Shown in pieces: positions 38,949-47,357 of a stretch of 64,000 nt of DNA. The DNA comes from Lactobacillus rodentium (GTDB lineage Bacteria > Bacillota > Bacilli > Lactobacillales > Lactobacillaceae). A program made the translations under genes and the position numbers. Location of the stretch: contig NZ_BFBY01000001.1 in the NCBI RefSeq assembly GCF_003423665.1, positions 124,001 to 188,000 of the forward strand, written 5' to 3'. Each line of letters starts with the position of its first letter. Position 1 is the stretch's first letter. A model generated the notes under the pieces. The model was not told the DNA's origin, searched no databases, and saw only the letters and a list, made by a program, of their open reading frames with translations.

Positions 38949-40094
38949 CTAATGATGATAAGATTTAAGCAAACGGGCAATATTTTCAGTTAATAGTTGA
39001 ATATCAAGCTTACTGTCTTTCATGGCTTGTGATAAATCCTTGGCTCCTGATTCGGTAGCAAAAATCGCGTCAATCTTATCATCACCATATAATTCTTCGA
39101 TTCCTTTACCAATATTTCCAGATAAACAAATAACAGAACATTGAGGTGCAATTTTTTTAGCTAATTGGGCTACGCCAAAAGGGGTTTTACCATATTGAGT
39201 TTGATAATCTGTTCCTCCTTCACCAGTGAAAACTAAGTCGGCATTTTTAACTTTAGCAGCAAAATTAGTTTCCTTTAAAACCAATTCAACACCAGATTGA
39301 AGTTTAGCCTGAGTGAAAGCAAGTAGTCCATAGGCTAAGCCGCCGGCTGCACCAGCACCGGGTGTATTTTCAAAATCTTGACCTAAGTCACGCTTTACTA
39401 CTGCAGCAAAATGATGTAGATTTTGATCTAATTCTTTAACTATTTCTGGCTTGGCACCTTTTTGAGGGCCAAAAATGTAAGAAGCACCATTTTTTCCAGT
39501 GAGAGGATTTTTTACATCACTTGCTAAGATAACGTCTACATCTTTCAACCGTGGATCTAGACTAGTCACATCCAGATAGGCTAGTTTTCCTAATTGACCA
39601 CCACCAAAGCCTAATTCATGTCCAAAACGATCCAGTAATTTCACACCTAGTGCTTGAAGCATTCCTGCTCCACCATCATTAGTAGCACTGCCACCTAGAC
39701 CAATAATGATTTTTTTGACTTTTTGATCTAAAGCATGCTTAATTAATTGGCCGGTACCATATGTTGTGGCAATTAAGGGATTAGCTGTAGTTTGATCGAT
39801 GAATTGAATTCCGCTAGCTTGTGCCATCTCAATTACTGCGGTTTCTTTATTTTTAATTAAGCCATACTTAGCAGTAACAGGTTTATCTAAAGGTGAACGT
39901 ACAGGAACAGAAATAATTTCCCCATTATTAGCTTCAATAATTGTAGCCATTGTACCCTCGCCACCATCAGCCATCGGAATTAATTGATAGTCAGCATGAG
40001 AAAAAATAGGTTTTAGTCCCTGATAAATAGCAGCACTAACTTCTTTTGCAGTGAGTGATCCTTTAAAAGAATCAGGTGCAATAACAATTTTCAT
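38949..40094 (-). CDS. glxK: Glycerate kinase
   Basis: The 381-residue protein has the GarK/GlxK family start MKIVIAPDSFKGSLTAKEVS, the IPMADGGEGT motif, IIGLGGSATNDGGAGMLQALG and FTGEGGTDYQTQYGKTP. It phosphorylates D-glycerate to a phosphoglycerate, feeding lower glycolysis. The 2- or 3-phospho product cannot be told from sequence. It is transcribed alone on the - strand. Confidence 0.9.
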   Translation of the reverse strand: MKIVIAPDSFKGSLTAKEVSAAIYQGLKPIFSHADYQLIPMADGGEGTMATIIEANNGEIISVPVRSPLDKPVTAKYGLIKNKETAVIEMAQASGIQFIDQTTANPLIATTYGTGQLIKHALDQKVKKIIIGLGGSATNDGGAGMLQALGVKLLDRFGHELGFGGGQLGKLAYLDVTSLDPRLKDVDVILASDVKNPLTGKNGASYIFGPQKGAKPEIVKELDQNLHHFAAVVKRDLGQDFENTPGAGAAGGLAYGLLAFTQAKLQSGVELVLKETNFAAKVKNADLVFTGEGGTDYQTQYGKTPFGVAQLAKKIAPQCSVICLSGNIGKGIEELYGDDKIDAIFATESGAKDLSQAMKDSKLDIQLLTENIARLLKSYHH

Positions 40095-40139
40095 GATAAA
40101 ACCTCTTTTCTTTACTAAAATTATTGTAAATCAAATATG

Positions 40140-40168
40140 AAAAAAGCGATATTCATTTCGAATATCGC
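40140..40168 (-). terminator. Terminator of the lipoprotein gene
   Basis: GCGATATTC and GAATATCGC form a nine-base stem around ATTTC, followed on the - strand by a T run. Confidence 0.85.
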
Positions 40169-40175
40169 TCAAATT

Positions 40176-41102
40176 TTATTTTTTATTAATGAAATCGTAA
40201 GATACTTTACCACCCTTAACAGTGAAAAGTTCACGATTTTTATTATCAGGGTTAACAATTGTAATAGAAACATCATCTAATGAATCAGAAATTGTTGTTA
40301 AATGTTCAGTTAATTCGTTCCAATCATCAGTGTCGCCATCCGCTGCTTCATGAATAATTTGGCGCATGCCACTATCAGAAGCAGATTGATCAGTATTAAT
40401 TAAGATAGTTTTTTTAGATTTATCATAAGTAACTGGTGTGTCGTTTTTAATTGCAGTTTGGATATCGCTGGCCAATTCCTTATAGTCATCATCAGTTAGA
40501 TCAAGATCAGAATCACTTGAAGATTTATCATCAGAGTCACTATCATCTGAATCATCATCTTTATCTAAGTCAGTGTAATATTTTGCAAGCTTTTTATTAA
40601 CCTTAAAAGTGGTAGTCTTAATTTTTGCTTTAGTGACAGCTTTTCTTAAGGTTGCAGTCATGGTTTCTTGATTAAATTTTTCATCATAGCCAGTGACAGC
40701 AAAGGCTTTGAACTTCATTTTTGTCCCAGCGACGTTGAGATCTTTTGTCTCTTTCACTAGTGAAAATAAATCACCAATTTTAAAGTTGACCTTTTTATTT
40801 TCTACTCTGGCATAAGTATAACCATCACTGTCGTCGGAAGAGGCAATATTATTATTAAGTGAATAGTCTGAACCAGATTCAGGCTTAACCAAAACTTTTG
40901 CACCATCAGGGGCCTTAGTTTTTGCCTTTAAAAGTAGATCTCCTTCTTTTGATTTGATACTAGTGATAGTCACTGGGTAAACTTTTAAGCCTCTGTAAGC
41001 GGTATATGGTTTTGCTTGCTCCTTTTTTGCACCACAAGCAACTACTAAGAAGCAAGTTAATAACCCTAAAATACCTGCTAGAAATACTTTACTTTTTTTC
41101 AT
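40176..41102 (-). CDS. Lipoprotein of unknown function
   Basis: The 308-residue protein has a signal peptide with a lipobox (FLVVAC, Cys near residue 23), so it should be attached to the outer membrane face. The mature part holds a charged beta-rich region and an Asp/Ser-rich stretch (near residues 184-205, for example DDDSDDSDSDDKSSSDSD) that splits it in two. The last 100 residues are a compact domain (IIHEAADGDTDDWNELTEHL). No family is recognised. It has its own terminator. Confidence 0.75.
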   Translation of the reverse strand: MKKSKVFLAGILGLLTCFLVVACGAKKEQAKPYTAYRGLKVYPVTITSIKSKEGDLLLKAKTKAPDGAKVLVKPESGSDYSLNNNIASSDDSDGYTYARVENKKVNFKIGDLFSLVKETKDLNVAGTKMKFKAFAVTGYDEKFNQETMTATLRKAVTKAKIKTTTFKVNKKLAKYYTDLDKDDDSDDSDSDDKSSSDSDLDLTDDDYKELASDIQTAIKNDTPVTYDKSKKTILINTDQSASDSGMRQIIHEAADGDTDDWNELTEHLTTISDSLDDVSITIVNPDNKNRELFTVKGGKVSYDFINKK

Positions 41103-41262
41103 ACATATCCTCGTTTCGTTTAAACTTAACTTTTTTAAGTTTATCGAAGATTGTTATCGAATACAAGATGATATTTGTATAAGAATGTTTAGACCTTGAA
41201 AACAAAGGAAAGCGAATTTATATCATATGTTATTTAAAACTTATAATTTATTAAACAATAAT

Positions 41263-41294
41263 AAAAAAGAGGCTCATCATAATGAGTCTCTTTA
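41263..41294 (-). terminator. Terminator of the DXPS-like gene
   Basis: On the - strand AAAGAGACTCAT pairs with ATGAGCCTCTTT (one mismatch) before a T run. Confidence 0.8.
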
Positions 41295-41313
41295 ATCAAA
41301 TTATAGCTAACGT

Positions 41314-43071
41314 TTAATTAAGATTTTTCTTGATATCTTCAGTGATTTGGCCGACAGTAATGCGATTACGTTCCATAATATCTTTAACCGCTTCTTGATC
41401 AGTGTAAACACGATCTTGTCCATAGTTTAAAACTTTAACATCTTGATTACCTAAGTAAGATGCGACTTTTTGACCATAACCACCATCTAAAGTGTTGTCT
41501 TCGAGTGTTACGATTACATCACTGTCTTGAGCTAATTGATCAAGTGCTTTTTGATCTAAAATATTAGCTGAAAGTGGGTTAACTAAAGTTGCATCAAGTT
41601 CTTGTGCAACTTCACTGGCTAAACCATAAAAATCACCTAAACCAATAATGGTAATTTTAGTATTTTTACCGGGGATAATTTGATAGTTGATTTCATCATA
41701 ATTTTTAACAGTTTGAGTTTCATCACCTTCTGGAACTGACTTAGTTGGCATTTTAATTGCAATAGGATGCTTGCGTTGACTTAAAGCCCATTCCATCATT
41801 GCTTTTTCTTCAGCTAGAGTAGTTGGAGCTAAGTAGTTCCAGTTTGGTAAGTTACCAATCATGACTTGGTCAAATACACCTAAGTGGGTCTTTGATTGGT
41901 TAGAAATACCACCACCAGCTACCATCATCACAACTGGTAAGTCGTTAGCAGCAACATCATGTGAAAGTTGGTCAAAGGCACGTTGTAAGAAAGTAGAATT
42001 TTCAAAAAGAATTGGCATGCCACCTTCTTTAGCACTACCAGCAGCAAAGGCAACGGATTCTTGTTCAGCAATGCCGACGTCTTTGTAATTAGCTGGATAT
42101 TGTTTCTTGATTTCGTCAAGACCAAATACGCCAGGGATAGCGGCATTAATTGCTAAAGTAGTTTTATCTTTTTCAATTTGTTTCTTGGTTACTTCTAAAG
42201 CGACGCTATTAGCATTTGGTAATTTAGGAGCAGGAACTGTAGTTTTATCAGTCTTAAGATCAAATGGTAAAACCCAGTGGTGAGCTTCTTCATCATCAAT
42301 TGCAGGTTGGTAACCTTTACCTTTAAGAGTATTGATGTGGAGAACTACAGGATGATCAATATCTTTGACCTTTTCAAAAGCAGCAATCATTTTTTCGATA
42401 TCATTACCATTTGCCTCATAGAAATATTCAAAGCCCATAGCAGTAAATGGATTCTCTGGAGTTGTACCATTGCTATCACGTAATTTCTTTAAGGCAGTAA
42501 CGACACCACCAACATTTTCATCAATTGACATTTGGTTATCGTTAATAATAGTTAAAAGATTATGCTTTTCAATTGCAGCATTGTTTAAACCTTCAAATGC
42601 AAGGCCCCCAGTCAAGGAACCATCACCAATCAAAGCAGCGATTCTTTCATGACCACCCTTTAAATCACGAGCCTTGGCTAATCCAGTAGCTAGTGCAATT
42701 GAAGTAGAAGTGTGCCCAATTGCGAAATAATCATAAGGACTTTCATCTGGATTGGTATAAGGGGTGACATCCTCATAATGTTCAGGATCAAGCCAGCCAA
42801 TAGCGCGACCAGTTAACATCTTATGAGGATAAGTTTGGTGCGAAACATCCCAGACGATTTTGTCTTTTGGTGCATCAAAGACATAGTGATAAGCAATTGT
42901 AGTTTCAACAATTCCCAGATCAGGACCTAAGTGACCACCTTCAACAGAGTCTTTTTCAAGAATTAAAGTTCTAATTTCGGAAGCTAGTTGTTTCATCTGG
43001 TCAAGATTTAATTTTTTTAAGTCTTTTGGACTATGAATTTCATTTAATAAAAAATCAGGATGTTGATTCAT
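41314..43071 (-). CDS. dxs: 1-deoxy-D-xylulose-5-phosphate synthase-like enzyme
   Basis: The 585-residue thiamine-diphosphate enzyme has the Dxs architecture: an early SVEGGHLGPDLGIVETTIAY, the TPP motif IGDGSLTGGLAFEGLNNA ending in NDNQMSID, an IAEQ-type catalytic Glu (GIAEQESVAFAAG), and a transketolase C domain. ATG 43071 with AGGAGGT upstream is chosen over a frame starting at 43092. Lactobacilli make isoprenoids by the mevalonate pathway, so the product may instead serve thiamine or pyridoxal synthesis, or be a different sugar phosphate. It is monocistronic. Confidence 0.8.
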   Translation of the reverse strand: MNQHPDFLLNEIHSPKDLKKLNLDQMKQLASEIRTLILEKDSVEGGHLGPDLGIVETTIAYHYVFDAPKDKIVWDVSHQTYPHKMLTGRAIGWLDPEHYEDVTPYTNPDESPYDYFAIGHTSTSIALATGLAKARDLKGGHERIAALIGDGSLTGGLAFEGLNNAAIEKHNLLTIINDNQMSIDENVGGVVTALKKLRDSNGTTPENPFTAMGFEYFYEANGNDIEKMIAAFEKVKDIDHPVVLHINTLKGKGYQPAIDDEEAHHWVLPFDLKTDKTTVPAPKLPNANSVALEVTKKQIEKDKTTLAINAAIPGVFGLDEIKKQYPANYKDVGIAEQESVAFAAGSAKEGGMPILFENSTFLQRAFDQLSHDVAANDLPVVMMVAGGGISNQSKTHLGVFDQVMIGNLPNWNYLAPTTLAEEKAMMEWALSQRKHPIAIKMPTKSVPEGDETQTVKNYDEINYQIIPGKNTKITIIGLGDFYGLASEVAQELDATLVNPLSANILDQKALDQLAQDSDVIVTLEDNTLDGGYGQKVASYLGNQDVKVLNYGQDRVYTDQEAVKDIMERNRITVGQITEDIKKNLN

Positions 43072-43090
43072 AATATACCTCCTAAAATAC

Positions 43091-43132
43091 AAAAAAGCTT
43101 ACTTTTTAATTGTAAGTCAAAAAGTAAGCTTT
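43091..43132 (-). terminator. Terminator of the MFS transporter gene
   Basis: AAAGCTTACTTTTT pairs with AAAAAGTAAGCTTT around an 11-base loop, with T residues on the - strand side. Confidence 0.85.
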
Positions 43133-43152
43133 AGGTAAGTAATTAAACTTAT

Positions 43153-44403
43153 TTAAATTGAATCAGGATTTGATACTTGATGCTTATTAGTCTTTAAAGT
43201 TAAAAATAGGGCAATAAAACTAATGATAAAGGCGATGGCATTAATCCACCAACCGATATTGTAAGAGCCAGTCTTATCAAATAAAAGGCCGTCAACATAA
43301 ACTGAAATTGACATGGCAAAAGCACCAAGCATATTAATAATTGAAAGAATATTACTATAGTCTTTAGCACCAAATTCTTCTCGAATTAAATAAGGAAGGG
43401 CAACTAAACAGATACCTTGACCAAGACCTAAAATAAAGGCTGAACCAATTAAAAGATTGCCATTATTTAAAAAGATTTGGCCAAACCACCCAATTGCACC
43501 AAATAAGGAATAAAAGAAGAGCACAATCCGTGCGTTAAATCGATCAAGTAAGTAACCAATAGAAATTTTCCCAGCAGCAGCCCCTAACATTAAACCTGAA
43601 ACTACCGTTGCACCAGTAGTTAAAGGTAAGCCGATGTTTACAATATGACCAGAAATATGTTGAACAGAACCAGAAACATATTGTAAAACGAGCATTGCTA
43701 AGGCAATGGCATAAAAAACTGGCATTTTAAAGGCTTGACCTAAAGTGAAGCCAGAATGTTCAATATTTTCTTGCTTATTAACTGTTTTTTCACCATAAGC
43801 TAAGTGTTTGTTATTAGGCTTAGCTTGCAAGAAAAGTGCTGTTGGAACTAAAATTAGCAAAATTAATAAGCCTTCAGCTAAGTAGCCCATGCGCCAGCCG
43901 TGATGAGTAATTATACCGGCAATAATTGGATTAAAGAGGGTTCCACCCACAGCAGATAAACCAAGCGCAATTCCCATTACCGTTCCTAATTTTTGATTAA
44001 ACCAATTACCTAAAAGAACAGGAATGGACAAAGTAATGGCGATGGGTTGACAAATACCAATTATAATCCAAGCTACGTAAAAATGAATTAAAGAGTGGGC
44101 CTGAGTTAGTGAAAGCATGCTAATAGCGATGATGCCAAAACAGATTGTTAGGAGCCAACGTAAGTTGACCTTACTCATGATCTTACCAGCAAAGAGCAAG
44201 GTAATAGCGGCAGCTGCATTTTGAAAAGTGCCCATTAAAGAAACACTAGCCCGACCAACACCAAAACTTTTGCTGACCGGTTCAAAAAATAAACCGATAG
44301 TATTGACTAACAAACCAAAGCCAATAATAGATATTAAACATGTAGCAATAAAAACCCACCAGGGATAAATACTTTTTTTATTTTTCAATTTTTTATTTCT
44401 CAC
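43153..44403 (-). CDS. MFS transporter, oxalate:formate antiporter-like
   Basis: The 416-residue protein has 12 hydrophobic segments and the layout of the OFA/monocarboxylate group: the GFGLLVNTIGLFFEPVSKSFG start in TM1-2, a TM5 region with GGTLFNPIIAGIITHHGWRM and a TM7-8 hinge. Substrates in the family are small organic acids; this one cannot be named. It is single and terminated by its own hairpin. Confidence 0.82.
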   Translation of the reverse strand: MRNKKLKNKKSIYPWWVFIATCLISIIGFGLLVNTIGLFFEPVSKSFGVGRASVSLMGTFQNAAAAITLLFAGKIMSKVNLRWLLTICFGIIAISMLSLTQAHSLIHFYVAWIIIGICQPIAITLSIPVLLGNWFNQKLGTVMGIALGLSAVGGTLFNPIIAGIITHHGWRMGYLAEGLLILLILVPTALFLQAKPNNKHLAYGEKTVNKQENIEHSGFTLGQAFKMPVFYAIALAMLVLQYVSGSVQHISGHIVNIGLPLTTGATVVSGLMLGAAAGKISIGYLLDRFNARIVLFFYSLFGAIGWFGQIFLNNGNLLIGSAFILGLGQGICLVALPYLIREEFGAKDYSNILSIINMLGAFAMSISVYVDGLLFDKTGSYNIGWWINAIAFIISFIALFLTLKTNKHQVSNPDSI

Positions 44404-44490
44404 TTTCTAAAAATTAGCCTTGCTAATTATATTTAAAATTAATTGGAAAAAGTAAAAAATCTTTTAAGCTTTAAATTTTCTTTAAAATCT

Positions 44491-44519
44491 AAAAAGAGCA
44501 AGGCTCTAAAGCCTTGCTC
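44491..44519 (-). terminator. Terminator of the prenyl synthase gene
   Basis: GAGCAAGGCT and AGCCTTGCTC form a ten-base stem around TTAG, followed by T residues on the - strand. Confidence 0.9.
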
Positions 44520-44532
44520 AATATATTGTTTA

Positions 44533-45579
44533 TTAATATTTACGATCTAATAGCTGATGAGTTAAAGATTCTATTTGTTGGCGAGTCTTATTTTCTGGCC
44601 AATGCTTTTGCAAATAGCTAAGGGCCTTTTCAGTATACTGATCTGCTAATTGACTTGCTTGCTTAACGCCACCGTATTCTTTAACTAATTGATCAATTTC
44701 ATGTAATTGACTATTAGTGAGTTTTTTGCCATATGACACTAGCTTATGTAATTTTTGCTGGGGGTCATTTTGTAAGGCAAAGATTAAAGGAGCCGAATAA
44801 ACACCATCTTTGACATCTAATAAGACTGGTTTTTTAAGATTTTGTGCACTAGTAGTGTAGTCCAAAATATCATCGCGAATTTGAAAGACCTGCCCTAAAT
44901 ATTCCCCAAATTTTTGGGCCTTCAAAGCTTGCCTAATTCCAGCACCACTTTCAAAACTACCTAATAGGCATGCCAGTCCAAATAAAACACTAGTTTTACC
45001 TTTAATATGTTCTAAGTATTGATCAATAGTGATACTAGTATCATAAACAAAATTGTATTGTTCGGTTTCACCTAGCAGAATAGCTTCCATGGTTTGACTA
45101 TCGCGTTGCAAGGTAGAAATGTTTTTGGTGTTTGCACTTAAAATACTTAGAGAAACAGCAAAAAGATAATCACCAGCATAAACGGCGATATGTTTGCCAT
45201 ATTTTGCTTGAATTGATGGCTGACCATGACGTAGATCTGATTCATCGATAATATCATCATGAATTAAGGTAGCATTGTGGAGCATTTCAATTGAAGCAGC
45301 GATATTTAGTAATTGTTTATGTTTAAATTTTGCTTTTTTGCTAAATTGACTAAAGAGCATTACAAAAGCAGGTCTCAACATCTTGCCTGGTACAGAAAAA
45401 GTATCATATAAGGCTTGCCCCATAATGCCATTAACATGACTAATATGGTTGAAGATGATCTCGTTCACAGCAATCATATCTTTTTGAATGAGAGGATAAT
45501 CGTCCCAAAAGGCAAATTGTTTTTTATCAGGGAGTTTTTCTTGATTAAGTTTATTTTTAAATGATGAAATTTTGATCAT
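44533..45579 (-). CDS. Trans-polyprenyl diphosphate synthase
   Basis: The 348-residue enzyme extends isoprenoid chains. The first Asp-rich motif is HDDIIDESDLRHGQPS (FARM, near residue 110) and the second is QIRDDILDYT (SARM). Chain length (for example hepta- or nonaprenyl) cannot be fixed from sequence; menaquinone or a related side chain are the known uses. It sits next to, but convergent in context with, rpmG on the other strand. Confidence 0.88.
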   Translation of the reverse strand: MIKISSFKNKLNQEKLPDKKQFAFWDDYPLIQKDMIAVNEIIFNHISHVNGIMGQALYDTFSVPGKMLRPAFVMLFSQFSKKAKFKHKQLLNIAASIEMLHNATLIHDDIIDESDLRHGQPSIQAKYGKHIAVYAGDYLFAVSLSILSANTKNISTLQRDSQTMEAILLGETEQYNFVYDTSITIDQYLEHIKGKTSVLFGLACLLGSFESGAGIRQALKAQKFGEYLGQVFQIRDDILDYTTSAQNLKKPVLLDVKDGVYSAPLIFALQNDPQQKLHKLVSYGKKLTNSQLHEIDQLVKEYGGVKQASQLADQYTEKALSYLQKHWPENKTRQQIESLTHQLLDRKY

Positions 45580-45684
45580 TATATTTTCCTAGTTTATTTT
45601 TGAATTCTCTACTTTAAAGTTTACACTAGAATTTGTTTGAACTATAATTATTTATCGTTTTTTGGGTGAAATAATTTAAAGAGA

Positions 45685-45713
45685 TTGATATTATTACCTA
45701 TTTTTGGTAGTAT
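45685..45713 (+). promoter_or_regulatory. Promoter of rpmG-secE
   Basis: TTGATA (45685-45690) and TAGTAT (45708-45713) with a 17-base spacer lie just upstream of rpmG. Confidence 0.75.
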
Positions 45714-45737
45714 TATTGACAGTTTAGGAGTGATTTT

Positions 45738-45887
45738 ATGGCAGTCAAAAAAGCAGCACTTGCTTGCACTGAATGTGGATCACGCAATTATTCTATTACC
45801 GCAAGTAAGAATAGAACATCAAGATTAGAATTAAAAAAATTTTGTAAGCATTGTGGCAAGCAAACATTGCATAAGGAAACGAGGTAA
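45738..45887 (+). CDS. rpmG: 50S ribosomal protein L33
   Basis: The 49-residue protein has two CxxC pairs (ACTECGS and CKHCGK), the zinc-binding L33 form, with the conserved [12 protein letters not shown]. It begins at ATG 45738 behind TAGGAG. It stands directly before secE, as in the B. subtilis rpmGB-secE-nusG order. Confidence 0.93.
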   Translation: MAVKKAALACTECGSRNYSITASKNRTSRLELKKFCKHCGKQTLHKETR

Positions 45888-45892
45888 GCTTA

Positions 45893-46063
45893 ATGATTAA
45901 GTTCTTTAAGAGCGTTGGACATACCATGAAGGAAGTAACATGGCCAACTTGGAAACAAAATAGAAGAGATACAGGAATGGTTATTACTGCATCAATTTTA
46001 TTTGGTTTATATTTGGGCTTATTAGATTTATTATTCTCTTACCTTGTGCAAACATTCTTTTAA
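45893..46063 (+). CDS. secE: Preprotein translocase subunit SecE
   Basis: The 56-residue protein has the short Gram-positive form with one membrane helix: an amphipathic FKSVGHTMKEVTWPTWKQ followed by a single hydrophobic helix. It completes the SecYEG channel with secY at 11044. The gene starts five bases after rpmG. Confidence 0.94.
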   Translation: MIKFFKSVGHTMKEVTWPTWKQNRRDTGMVITASILFGLYLGLLDLLFSYLVQTFF

Positions 46064-46071
46064 TCAAAAGA

Positions 46072-46085
46072 GTCTATGGTATAAT
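46072..46085 (+). promoter_or_regulatory. Extended -10 promoter of nusG
   Basis: TATGGTATAAT (ending at 46085) is an extended -10 element with no good -35. The predicted start lies near 46092, only about eight bases before a terminator-like hairpin. Confidence 0.5.
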
Positions 46086-46098
46086 ACTAGTAACAGAA

Positions 46099-46122
46099 AA
46101 GACCTCCGGTGGAGGTTTTTTT
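46099..46122 (+). terminator. Terminator hairpin between secE and nusG
   Basis: GACCTCC pairs with GGAGGTT around GGT and runs into T residues. It sits after secE and before the nusG ribosome site, just behind the TATAAT box, so it could act as a terminator of the rpmG-secE transcript or as an attenuator of nusG. Confidence 0.75.
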
Positions 46123-46153
46123 ATTTGCAAAAATCAGTAAGGAGTTAAGACAA

Positions 46154-46705
46154 ATGGTAGAAACCAGCAAAAAACAATGGTACGTTTTACACACTTATTC
46201 AGGTTATGAAGATAAAGTAAAAAAGGATCTTTTATCAAGAGCACAATCTTTAGGGATGCAAGATTATATCTTTCGGGTAATTGTTCCTGAAGAAGAAAAG
46301 ACTGAAACAGTTCGTGGCAAAAAACAAGAAGTGGAAGAAAAAGTTTTCCCAGGTTATGTTTTAGTTGAAATGGTTATGACTGATGAAAGCTGGTTTGTGG
46401 TAAGAAATACGCCAAACGTAACTGGTTTTGTTGGTAGTCATGGTGGTGGATCAAAACCTTCCCCATTGTATGAAGATGAAATTAATCGTATCTTACGCTC
46501 ACAAGGTCAACCAGCTAAACGCCCAGATGTGACTTATGAAGTGGGTGAAACTGTAACTATTACTGATGGTCCATTTAAGGGGATGTCAGGTAAAGTCACT
46601 GATGTTCAAGATGACAAGTACAAGCTAATTGTTTCAATTGATATGTTTGGTCGTGAAACTAATGCGGAATTAGACTACGATCAAGTCAAGAAATTTGAAG
46701 CTTAA
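46154..46705 (+). CDS. nusG: Transcription termination/antitermination factor NusG
   Basis: The 183-residue protein has the NGN domain (KQWYVLHTYSGYEDKVKKDL) and a C-terminal KOW domain (VGETVTITDGPFKGMSGKVTD). NusG binds RNA polymerase and couples it to factors or ribosomes. An open frame extends upstream through the terminator, but ATG 46154 with AAGGAG ahead is the start. Confidence 0.96.
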   Translation: MVETSKKQWYVLHTYSGYEDKVKKDLLSRAQSLGMQDYIFRVIVPEEEKTETVRGKKQEVEEKVFPGYVLVEMVMTDESWFVVRNTPNVTGFVGSHGGGSKPSPLYEDEINRILRSQGQPAKRPDVTYEVGETVTITDGPFKGMSGKVTDVQDDKYKLIVSIDMFGRETNAELDYDQVKKFEA

Positions 46706-46718
46706 TTTAAAATTGATA

Positions 46719-46747
46719 TTGTAAAAAACTTAGGTTGATGGTACTAT
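46719..46747 (+). promoter_or_regulatory. Promoter of rplK-rplA
   Basis: TTGTAA (46719-46724) and TACTAT (46742-46747) are separated by 17 bases, directly after nusG. Confidence 0.75.
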
Positions 46748-46764
46748 ATCAGAGTATCTTTATT

Positions 46765-46815
46765 ATTGTGGGAGGAGAAGAAGGAAAATTCTCCATTATA
46801 ACCGCATCACGGAAT
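46765..46815 (+). promoter_or_regulatory. L1-type hairpin in the rplK leader
   Basis: The leader contains GTGGGAG, then a GAGAA/TTCTC stem, then ATTATAACCGC. The outer GTGG/CCGC pairing and the internal loop resemble the ribosomal protein L1 target on 23S rRNA and on L11 operon mRNAs. A second copy of this layout precedes rplA. Binding by L1 is inferred. Confidence 0.6.
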
Positions 46816-46831
46816 CAAGGAGGTATTGACC

Positions 46832-47257
46832 GTGGCAAAGAAAGTTATTAACGTAGTTAAATTGCAAATCCCTGCTGGTGCAGCAACTCCTGCACCTCCA
46901 GTTGGTCCTGCATTAGGTCAAGCTGGAATCAACATCGTTGGTTTTACTAAGGACTTCAATGCACGTACTGCTGATCAAAAGGGTATGCTTATTCCTGTAG
47001 TTATTACTGTATATGAAGATCGTTCATTCGAATTCATTACTAAGACTCCACCAGCAGCAGTTCTTTTAAAGAAGGCTGCTAAGGTTGACAAGGGTTCTGG
47101 TGAACCTAACACCAAGAAGGTTGCTAAGGTTACTAAGGCTCAAGTTAAGGAAATCGCAGAAACCAAGATGCAAGATCTAAACGCTGCAGATGTTGAAGCT
47201 GCTATGCGCATGATTGAAGGTACTGCTAGAAGCATGGGCTTCGAAGTAGAAGACTAA
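46832..47257 (+). CDS. rplK: 50S ribosomal protein L11
   Basis: The 141-residue protein [23 protein letters not shown] has the L11 N-terminal domain, which binds thiostrepton and RelA-type factors in the family, and a C-terminal rRNA-binding domain with [27 protein letters not shown] 46832 is chosen over TTG 46826 because AAGGAGG is then correctly spaced and the product has the standard length. Confidence 0.96.
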   Translation: MAKKVINVVKLQIPAGAATPAPPVGPALGQAGINIVGFTKDFNARTADQKGMLIPVVITVYEDRSFEFITKTPPAAVLLKKAAKVDKGSGEPNTKKVAKVTKAQVKEIAETKMQDLNAADVEAAMRMIEGTARSMGFEVED

Positions 47258-47307
47258 AAAAGTTTCTAGGAACGTCGGATCGTTAATCAAAGTTAACGAA
47301 TCAAGGT

Positions 47308-47345
47308 GGGAGAGTTTGAGAGAACTTGTTTGACCACATTTGCAA
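47308..47345 (+). promoter_or_regulatory. L1-type hairpin ahead of rplA
   Basis: GTGGGAG, an AGTT/AACT stem with TGAGAG loop, then TGTTTGACCAC rebuilds the same outer stem and internal loop seen before rplK. It sits just upstream of the rplA ribosome site and is consistent with L1 autoregulation. Confidence 0.6.
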
Positions 47346-47357
47346 GGAGGAAATCAC

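Noticed and set aside
40500-40560. Asp/Ser-rich stretch as a calcium-binding or SD-repeat adhesin domain
   Set aside because: It is only about 20 residues in a small lipoprotein, without wall anchor or EF-hand spacing, so a linker is the simpler view.
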